NCBI GenBank assembly: GCA_958299035.1
Contig: CATQJL010000112.1
Coordinates: 11,818,880-11,882,879, forward strand
DNA: 64,000 nt
Origin: Cylicocyclus nassatus
Lineage: Eukaryota > Nematoda > Chromadorea > Rhabditida > Strongylidae
Direction: 5' to 3'
Part shown: piece by piece, positions 56,143 through 64,000 of the stretch
Layout of the letters: each line of letters starts with the position of its first letter
Position numbering within the stretch: position 1 is the first letter of the stretch
Program-made: the position numbers and the translations under genes
The notes under the pieces: model-generated
Seen by the model: only the letters and a program-made list of their open reading frames with translations
Database searches by the model: none
What the model was told of the DNA's origin: nothing

Positions 56143-56836
56143 GCTTCTGCGTTGGCAGTGGAGGTCGATATGTACGGGGCAAGGAGGACAAGGGGGGGGG
56201 GGGAGCGAGGGGATAGAAAACTGGGATTAGTTTTAGTCCTGGTGAGGCTTTTAATCGAAGGGTGGATTTTTTAAGGTTTTGAAGCAACAGACTTCTTTAG
56301 GGGAAAAAATAGTTCAAAATCGGGTATTTCTTTACACTCAATATTTTTTCAGTTTAGTTTTGTACAGAAAAATTTGTAGAAAGTAGAGAAGGAAGAAATT
56401 CCAAAAAAAAACAAATTTTCCTTTTTGGTGGGCATCAGAAATTTGCTTCGAGATTGAATCATTCAGGCTCTTATTTTACTTCAAAAAATGACTGAGAAAA
56501 GTTAGGGCGTAGAGGGGAGGGGGGCTTAGGACAGTAATGGAATGCAATGAAGAAACTACATATTCTTGGAGAACAAGTACATTGCGGTAAGGAACAATCT
56601 CCCTTTCACAATTTTTTTTTGTGAACGGTTAGCATCGAATGGCAAGAAGTGAAAATTATGAGCTATTTCTTGGCTTCAGAAGAATTTTCTGAAATTTTTA
56701 GGACACGAACTACATGGTTCTTTGATTAATATTTCTAGCCTAATTTTCCTCATAAGCAGAAAATTAAGAAATTACATAGCTTTCAATCACCTAATCTTGC
56801 TTGAAATCTTCTCTTTGAATCACTTCTAATTTTTTC

Positions 56837-59800
56837 CTAATCAACAATGCAGTCCCTTGCGATGTTTTCCAAGATATCATGGAATTTTCCAATATTTTCA
56901 TCCGTAAATACTCGCTCAGGTTGTCCAACAATCACTTCGAGCTCTGGCCGAGCAATGGCGAACTAAACAAAATGTTTTATTAGCATACGGTAGGATTACG
57001 GTAGTCCTAAAAATTTAGTTTTAAACTCACCATGTGATTGATAGCGATAGCATATGTATCCGGAATAACAGCCCTGAGTTTCTCGGCCGCTTTCAGTGCC
57101 GAATGTCGACCGTATCCATCGGTGAAGATTATAGCCACGGGTTTAGCATGACCTGGTCGAGCACCATTGTCCATTGTATATTCGGAGAACGCCTACAGTA
57201 AACTTTTTACTAGATACTGTAGCTATCGGGTGTACTGTAGCAAATATAAGGTAGAGATCTGCAGTGGATGGGATGCAAGGCAAGTTTCGTACGAAAAATA
57301 TGTGATACGAAAGGTTTGGATCAAGGCATTCTGCTTACTATAAGACCAAATCCTTTTTAATTTGTGCAATAGCACATAACATGCCCAAGGCGCGTAAAAT
57401 CCAGAATTCTACTGGCAACAAGGCATACTTTCAAATAAATGCTTCATCAAAGTTTTTTTATTTTTTTGCATCTGTAGGCATTCCGGGAAAGTTTTGTAAT
57501 TTTGAAAAGGTGCGCCAATACACAGCAAAGTCCAGTATTTGACGCGCAATGTGCATATTATGTGCGCTTGCACACATTCTACTATGGGTTGAAGTGTATG
57601 CCCAATCTCCTTTTGGCTCCTTTCAACCAATTTATGCAAGAAGGAAAGAATCCCCACTTGGAACGCATAGCGGTCAACAAATCTGCATCTGACTTTATTT
57701 GTACCGTGTGAGTACGGTAGCATACTGTAGCATAACTGTAGCGCGCTTTCCCGGCGGAATCACTGTGTGCTCTTATTGACATCTCTTTCCACTTTTTGTT
57801 CTTTTTTAAACTACAAACGATATGGTTGAAATTGTATCAAAATTACCTTCAACAAAGCCGCATCGATGGCTGTAGTACCAGAGCTGAATGGAAGACTGTC
57901 CAAAACCCGAAGGATTTTGTTCTTTGATTGCGGTTCACCAAATGCCCATACAGTCCTCACACTTTGACTTCCGGCAAATCTTATGATGGCAACCTGAAAA
58001 CGCTCTGATTGGGTGACGTAGCCCCTTTTGATTACTTCCTCTAACCCTAGCATTGTCAGGCCCAATCCTCAATCGAGAAATGATGCCAGCTGCAAGTTCT
58101 TTCTCACGACGGAAAGTCTCTTCAACACTTCCAGAAGAGTCCAGAACAATTATCAAATCGATGAGACAGCCTAAAGAAGGGATTTGCAACCGCAAAATAT
58201 TCAAAGATCGTAAAAAGCAGACCTTTTCTGAAAACTGTCGACGACTCTACAGGTCCTAGTGTGCTTCTTCTAGTAAAGTGGTAGGTATAGGAAGGTGATG
58301 TTGGTTGGCGAGTGGTTCTAGAATGTTCATTCATGAGAAAAATGTCAATGTTTGCACTCAAGGATTCAATTTTAGACTTCAGTAACAATTTTCCTTTACA
58401 AAATATCTTTTCCATGAAGTGCTGCTTGAAATTCGAATGTTTTTTCGCGTATGCCGCTATAACTGCAAATGATTTTGTTTTACAGAAATTTTGTCTACTT
58501 GCTCTCCCACTTTGACAAATGTACTCATTATTCAAGCGATTTTATTTTCCAATATAAAATTTCAGTCACTTTATCTATTTATAAATCAGACGACTTACGT
58601 AGGTGCGGGCGTTGTTGTCGGATGACTTGTCCTAGTTGTCGGCTCGGTTGGAGGCGGTGATGGTCGAGTGCTTAAGGACCGTCAGTAAACAGCATTATAT
58701 TGATTTTTTTGTCAATTTATCGATTCATTTACCGAGACATAACAAAAAGAACGAGTAGTATATTTTGTATAAAATCAAATAATTGTGGTTCTTTTGCGTG
58801 AAGAAAGAATAGCGGCCCACAGCTAATATCTCAAAAATGAGTACAAAAATCAAATAGGGATGGCCAGAGAGGGGGCTTGCGTTACAACTTTGGAATTCAT
58901 TCGTAAGACGGACTGGGCAAACGTTGACTTTGTGCAGAACTGAGTAATGTATCCATACTTCTTGAGAAAACATCATAGCTGGTATCTTGAGAGTAGAAAC
59001 AAAAATCTAAAAAGGGTGGCCAGGGGTGGAGCTAGCCACTACAGTAAATTTCGACCCGCTTTGGGGGAATTTGGATTGGCGGGCGTCCGCCTCGCAACAG
59101 TTCGCGCCGTTTCGCAGCTACAGTATAACCTATCGGGCTGAGAACCGAGGTCTGCGTCTTTTCATTCTCCTCAGTCTTTGCTTGGCAAAATGCCACCCTA
59201 TGCGCTCGCGAAGCCTCTAGCGGTGCGCACGCGCCGCTCCTCGTGGATTGTTCCGCCTAATCCGTGATGAAATCGACTGTACAAACTTCAGAATCTGTAG
59301 TTGAGTGCGGGAGTAAGACTGAGTAAGGTTTAATTCCGTACAAACGAGATTTGTACTGTATCTATCCTCCCTAAAAAGGACTGTATTTATCCTTTCTAAG
59401 ATGAGATTATGAATTGCAGCTATTATGAGAATGAAAACGAGATTTAAAAGTGGAGGGGGGGACTAAGGGCGTAGCTAACCACTACGAACTTCGAACCTTT
59501 ATAATAGGGGGTAGGTGGGCGGGGAAGGTGATATGAACATGACGAAGTTAGCTTTGATTTTGTATGGCACACTTATAATTTCAAAATTTTTCCTATGACG
59601 CTGAATTAAAAGAGAGATCGAAAGGGGGCGTGCTGGGGGCGGAGCTAGCCAATGTACTCTCAATCTTTCTAGATGGGAAAAAGGAAGAAGGGAGCGGGAC
59701 ACAATAAACACATTAAAGTTTATATTTGTGTGGCACATGTTTCACTCCACTTGTTTCCTTCTATTGCTAAACAATTAAACAGAGTAAAAGAGGGCGTGAC

Positions 59801-62800
59801 TATGGGCGGAGTTAGCCATTACAAACTACAAAAAACAACTTACCGTTTCGAATAGAGCTTTGTCGTGTGTTTTGTGGTAGAATGTGTTGTTTGTTCCGTA
59901 GTAGTCGTCGTCGTATGCGTAGTGCTCGTTCTCGGTCTCAAAGACAATCTCCTGTGAGGTGTCGTAGAATGTGTTGTGCTGGGTTCCTCCGTTCTTCTAG
60001 TTGTTGTATGTCTTCTCGTTGTTGTTGCTGCTGTTGTATGTCTTCTCGTTGTTGGTGCTGCTGTTGTGTGTGTTGTTGCTCTTGTTGTTGTTGTTGTTGC
60101 TCTAGTTGTTGCAAGTGTTGTTTCTGCATCATCTTCATCTGGAGGGCCGTCAGTTTCTTGTAGCAATACTGATAGCTAAAAGAATATTCTAATTGAAAAT
60201 ACTATTATTTTACTAATCGTTGACAGGATCAAGCATGGGTGTGACCGATCCGTGAGGCATTTTGAAAATGCGCAAGGGAGGGGCGGAGGGGGGATAGTAG
60301 AAATCCTTGTCATACGTGAGCAGGGGACCATCGTACGCTACCGAAAGGCTCCTCAACGAACAATTGGTACAACATTTGACGGAAATCAAACTTTAACATA
60401 TGTAAACAGTATTGTCCTCCTCCCCTTCTGCTCAGTTCAGAAAGATAACTTCCACTAGCAAAAATTGCCACCCTTGCTAACGCCGCCCTCATTAAGAACC
60501 CAAAAATTAGCGCCTACAGTAAGCTTCTGCGTTGCGGGACCGCGAGCAACGAGATAGACCAAAGCCTCCTCCAAGGTGTTCCTTATTTTCATTAGTATGG
60601 CTGTCAACACTCCAAACCGCTTTCCAGACTTAATACAACCTTGATTGCGACGAAGTCCTGATCTCTAGGGAGATTATCGGTTTGCTTGGGAATTTCTTTA
60701 AGAAAGTATCACACCCTATGTTTCATCCTGGTCTAACCTTAGTCACTGCGTTACCTGTGACGTGTCAAGTTTATTATCCTGAGAACCTGCACCAATCGGT
60801 CCCGAGGTGCTGTACACCCATTCACTGACTGGTGTGACTGGTCGTACTCCATAGACGCGATCACGTACGGCACGCGACTAAAATTTTTACATATAGCCTA
60901 AATGGGATTAACCAAGGTATCTCAGATTTTCAAACCAACTTTGAGATCCCCAGATTCGCCAAAACCTACAGGGAATTGACATTTCGGGTTGTCAGCTACC
61001 GTAGCCAAGCTATTGATGTGGCGAGCAAAATCTGCATTTCGTTCGTAAGGGAAGACACGTTCACGGGAGCCAGTAAAGAGCTTTAGGGAGTTGATGTCAG
61101 TTGATGGTGAAGAATCAACAGCAAGGCAGCTGAGAGAAGGAGTCTGGAACAACGATAGAGGTTTAGAAATTTGGTTTGTATAAATCAGTAGTCAAATCAA
61201 TTGAAAAATGAGGAGAATTGAAAATTTTTCTTTTTAGGCGATTTTTTTTTGAGCAAATCAGTGATAAAACTCCGATTCCAAAAATACCTAGTCCAAACAA
61301 ACTCAAAACCATGCGATTTTGGTTTAATAGAATAATTCTGACTTCCTGATGCAAATTTTACCTCTTTCATTCGATTAGCAACAGCTATTCTCTCCTCAAA
61401 AGTGTCATTGCCTTTTCCATTTCCAAGAATAATGATGGAAGCTTTGGCGTCGGCTCTGAAGTATCAAATTAAATTTTTTCATAAATAAAATAAAAAATAA
61501 ACCTTAAAGAAAGCTCACCGTCCTTCCTTATGCAGGTGATCAAGTGCCAAAGAGACAGCATCAGAATATGAAGGCTCTTCATTGATAGTTTTGATAGCCT
61601 CGATCTAAAAAACCAGTTTTCAAAAATTGTATTGTACCCAATGTTTTCTAATTCGTGACTGGTCCTTTTCCAGTAATTATTTCACAATTCGGTTGTTGGG
61701 CTTTGCGCAAGTATGAATAAAGGATAAAGGATTCGGCGTTCTTCAATACCCTCAATTCACCGGCTCCGGAGGGTAGAGGGCTTGGTTGGCCCAGGGTCGG
61801 GGATCGAACCTGTATCCGATCTGGTCATAGGGGCTCCTCATGCCACTACGCTACTCGTCCCCTTCCGCAAGTATATTTTTGATAAACAGACAAATAAAAT
61901 TCTCAAAAGTAGGAAACTTCCCTACCTTAGCAATCATTTTATCCCTTTCAGAAATATCCGTAAAGTCTACTGTGATCTGTGGTCGCGGATAGAATGAGAT
62001 CAGAGAAACACGCACTCTTGCGCCATGTTTTAGCGATCCTAAACCATACTTTTTTGAGGTTACGGATCAAATATGGTAAGATACTTACCGAGTACATCAA
62101 GCAGAAGATATCTATTGGCATTTATAGCTGAATCTCGCTTATTCGGTGATTTCTCCGTGTTATCAAATACCACTACTAGGTCAAGATTTGCACCTTCGCA
62201 TTCGTCAGTTGAGAACTGATGACGACGAGGTATAATGCCCTGGAAAATGGTTCATCTCGTGAGATGTTAAATCAAATACCCTTTGATTCAACTGGCTTGG
62301 CGGCTGGAAGGCGGGGCTTCTTGACCTAATTAAGGTTAGGTAATGATTAGACAGCACGCGCACGGGAGAGACGCAGACTGCGTTGCGGGCGCGAGCGGCC
62401 TTAAGTAGGTCACAGATTTCCGGCTCCCAGCCGCCAGTTGAATCAAAGGTTAAATGCTGAAGATTTTTTTTCTAAAAAGCTGTTGGTAGAATTCCTCAGA
62501 CGAGGATTTCAACTAGCAATTTTGCAAGAAAAGTTAAATCATTAAATAAAAAAACCTCTCTTTGAGCAGTCTCCTCAGGACAATCCTTTTCTCCCTCAAG
62601 CAGTGCAACAATATCGTTTAAGAACCTGTAAACAAAACTTCATTGAGCGAGCAGCAGATATCTATTAATATTTTTTTTTAGAACCAACTTCCCATTCATG
62701 GAATAATTCAAGAAAAATTTGTACCCTTTAATTAAACTGACTTGGCGGCTGGAAGGTAGGGCTTCGTGGCCTAGTTAAGGCTAGGTCAGTTCAGAGAGTA

Positions 62801-64000
62801 CGCAAGCGGGAGAGACGCAGACTGCGTCGCGGGCGCGAGCGGCCTCGATCGATCGAGGTTACAAAGCCCCGCCTTCCAGCCGCCAAACAGTTGAATCAAA
62901 GGGTATATTTTTTTGGTCTCGGGTCAGAAAGGAGATATCAGTTTTGTTAGGGACGGATTTACTAATCTAGTTGATTTTTTTCTATTCCTTATCCGAAATA
63001 CATCTAATTTGCAAGCATCGAATTATCTATTCGAATACTTGGAACTTTTTCTTTTACAATGAAGTAATTTAAAGTTCGCAGAAAGATTATTAAAAATGCT
63101 GTACAATTTTTTTTACAGTTAAAATTGAAAACCAACTTTTCTGTGGAACCATCTCTGTAGATCCTATCATTACGGCCAATATAATGATGTAGCTCACGCA
63201 AGTCAACCTGAAAAATGCATTTACCTAGTTTAGACCCAAAAATTGACTCGTATCACCTCTTTCCCAAGAGCAACTCCGAATCGTTCAGCTTTGGTGGCAG
63301 CTAATCTCTCACTTGTAGAAAGCACTCTATCCCAAGGATCTTGCGACATTCCGTCGTTCATAAGCACTACGACCTAAAAAATTTGGAAATTTTAAATACA
63401 AAGTTTGGAGAAAATTCGAGAATGACGAACCTGTAATGCTTCTGGCCTTTTTCCTCGCAGGAGATCATCGATGCTTAAATCCACAGCTTGTGCAGTCAAA
63501 GTCGATCCTCCTTTGTATTTTATGGATTCGATAGCAGATCGGATCGTCTAAGAAGGGTCATTATTGGAATTTTTAGATTTATTTGTTGATTTATTCAATA
63601 CATACAATGCGTGCCACATCTAAAACAACCAACCAAAGTACTTTGGACATAAACAGTAACGAAGAAAACAACAACAAAAAAAGAACATCCATTAGGTCAG
63701 GCCAAATTCAGCTTCGATTAATTTTTTAGTAGAAGAGGGATTCAGCTTGTATAGCTTATGGAAATTTTTTCATGAAAATGCAAAATATTTTATTCAACCG
63801 ATCCCTTGATGTGAAAATCAAAATAATAACCTCCAGATAATGAGCAGACGGGATTTACAACATCCTCTTCGAAACATAAATCTTATTCCAGAATTTGTTT
63901 CAATAAAAAATAATTTAAACTTACGGCCTTATCTCTGCCAAGACCGAGGCTTTGTCTCAGAGTTGGAACCGAATTAAAACTGCTGACTCCAACCGCAACA
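56837..64000 (-). CDS. Extracellular protein with three von Willebrand A domains and a Thr-rich linker (5' end outside window)
   Basis: Seventeen minus-strand exons join in phase to 708 codons and TAG (56837-56839): 63925-64000 (partial), 63431-63547, 63257-63373, 63137-63207, 62556-62625, 62089-62239, 61926-62038, 61519-61604, 61362-61455, 60970-61143, 59844-60175, 58599-58670, 58223-58317, 58046-58170, 57847-57993, 57031-57192, 56837-56962. Residues (window numbering) 1-147: end of a first vWA domain (GGSTLTAQ, VVLMNDG). 164-353: second vWA, whose metal site DxSxS is DNTEK. About 357-520: Thr/Ser/Pro-rich, mucin-like. 524-705: third vWA with intact DSSGS, SSGTT and FTDGYG. Cys pairs 164/353 and 524/705 bracket domains. 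vWA domains bind ligands or matrix, often through a metal ion. No membrane segment follows; probably secreted, cuticle or matrix related. The specific orthologue is not recognised. Confidence 0.9.
59844..60175 (-). other. Thr-rich (mucin-like) linker exon of the vWA gene
   Basis: The largest exon of the vWA gene encodes runs of ACA/ACG/ACT Thr codons mixed with Arg, His and Ala (TTRATTTTTRATTHTTAAPT), typical of an O-glycosylated spacer. The acidic lead-in PPDEDDAE marks the end of vWA 2. The Cys-rich plus-strand frame at 59867-60163 is the antisense of this exon. Confidence 0.85.
61735..61866 (-). mobile_element. tRNA-derived SINE in a vWA-gene intron
   Basis: The minus strand starts GGGGACGAGTAGCGTAGTGG (A box), then GGTTCGATCCCCGACCC (B box), then a non-tRNA body (GAGCCGGTGAATTGAGGG). 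The first ~74 bases resemble a tRNA, but the anticodon arm is imperfect. It lies in the intron 61605-61925. Confidence 0.65.
62279..62450. mobile_element. MITE, CCCTTTGATTCAAC family, copy 2, intronic
   Basis: TA at 62277-62278 and 62451-62452. The ends CCCTTTGATTCAACTGGCTT and its inverse (CCGCCAGTTGAATCAAAGG) enclose GGGAGAGACGCAGACTGCG. It lies in the intron 62240-62555 of the vWA gene and does not touch either splice site. Confidence 0.9.
62724..62903. mobile_element. MITE, CCCTTTGATTCAAC family, copy 3, intronic
   Basis: TA at 62722-62723 and 62904-62905. The ends CCCTTTAATTAAACTGACTT and CCAAACAGTTGAATCAAAGGG are inverse, with the same GC-rich core. It lies in the next intron (62626-63136) of the vWA gene, in the same orientation as copy 2. 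Confidence 0.9.

Noticed and set aside
59867..60163. Cys-rich open frame on the plus strand (runs of CCC and SRCCCCC)
   Set aside because: It is the antisense of the Thr-rich exon of the vWA gene, whose splice phases fit the neighbouring exons.
60907..60969. Stop codon downstream of the 60970 exon as the end of a separate gene
   Set aside because: A GTAGGT donor at 60969 joins in phase 0 to the exon ending at 60175, and the protein continues sensibly into the Thr-rich linker.
1..64000. CRISPR arrays, bacterial operons or ribosomal RNA
   Set aside because: None seen; repeats are inverted or dispersed transposons and the genes contain spliceosomal introns.

Overview
The window looks like nuclear DNA from a nematode, most likely a clade V (strongylid-like) worm. 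The evidence is a G-protein beta-5 (gpb-2 type) gene split by many introns, CAP/ASP-like secreted-protein exons, short AT-rich introns with TTTCAG-type acceptors, Tc1- and mariner-type ends, and RTE and CR1 retroelements. This is inference from gene content; no species can be named from the sequence alone.

Layout. 1-1.4 kb: minus-strand exons of a CAP-superfamily gene; a paralogue with matching exon lengths lies at 30.8-31.6 kb. 2.7-3.8 kb: a long-TIR foldback element. 4.2-7.9 kb: MITEs, a large inverted duplication carrying two copies of a Pcc1/LAGE3-like coding segment, and a further inverted repeat. 11-17.2 kb: a dense block of MITEs, a 1.4-kb palindromic foldback element and SINE-like repeats with GACA tails. 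17.7-25.9 kb: a minus-strand RTE retrotransposon split by a 5-kb TIR element, which itself carries a dead mariner and two MITEs. 26.2-28.0 kb: a CR1-like retrotransposon split by a non-autonomous mariner relative, with a second copy of that relative at 29.2-30.1 kb. 34.9-35.6 kb: two small MITEs. 38.6-41.7 kb: a second, more decayed RTE with its own MITE insertion. 41.7-50.1 kb: mostly unassigned AT-rich DNA.

50.2-55.8 kb: a complete-looking gpb-2 gene of nine coding exons (377 codons). It has a nested pair of MITEs in its second intron. 56.8-64.0 kb: a convergent minus-strand gene for a large secreted or extracellular protein with three von Willebrand A domains and a Thr-rich mucin-like linker. 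Its 5' end lies beyond the window. Its introns hold two copies of one MITE family and a tRNA-derived SINE.

The genic third (50-64 kb) looks functional. The first 42 kb is an accessory, repeat-rich landscape whose main interest is the nesting order of elements and a few unusual structures: a tRNA-like head on both RTE copies, a 5-kb element with AGCACACGATC subterminal repeats, giant palindromes, and a template-switch-like palindrome inside a mariner transposase.
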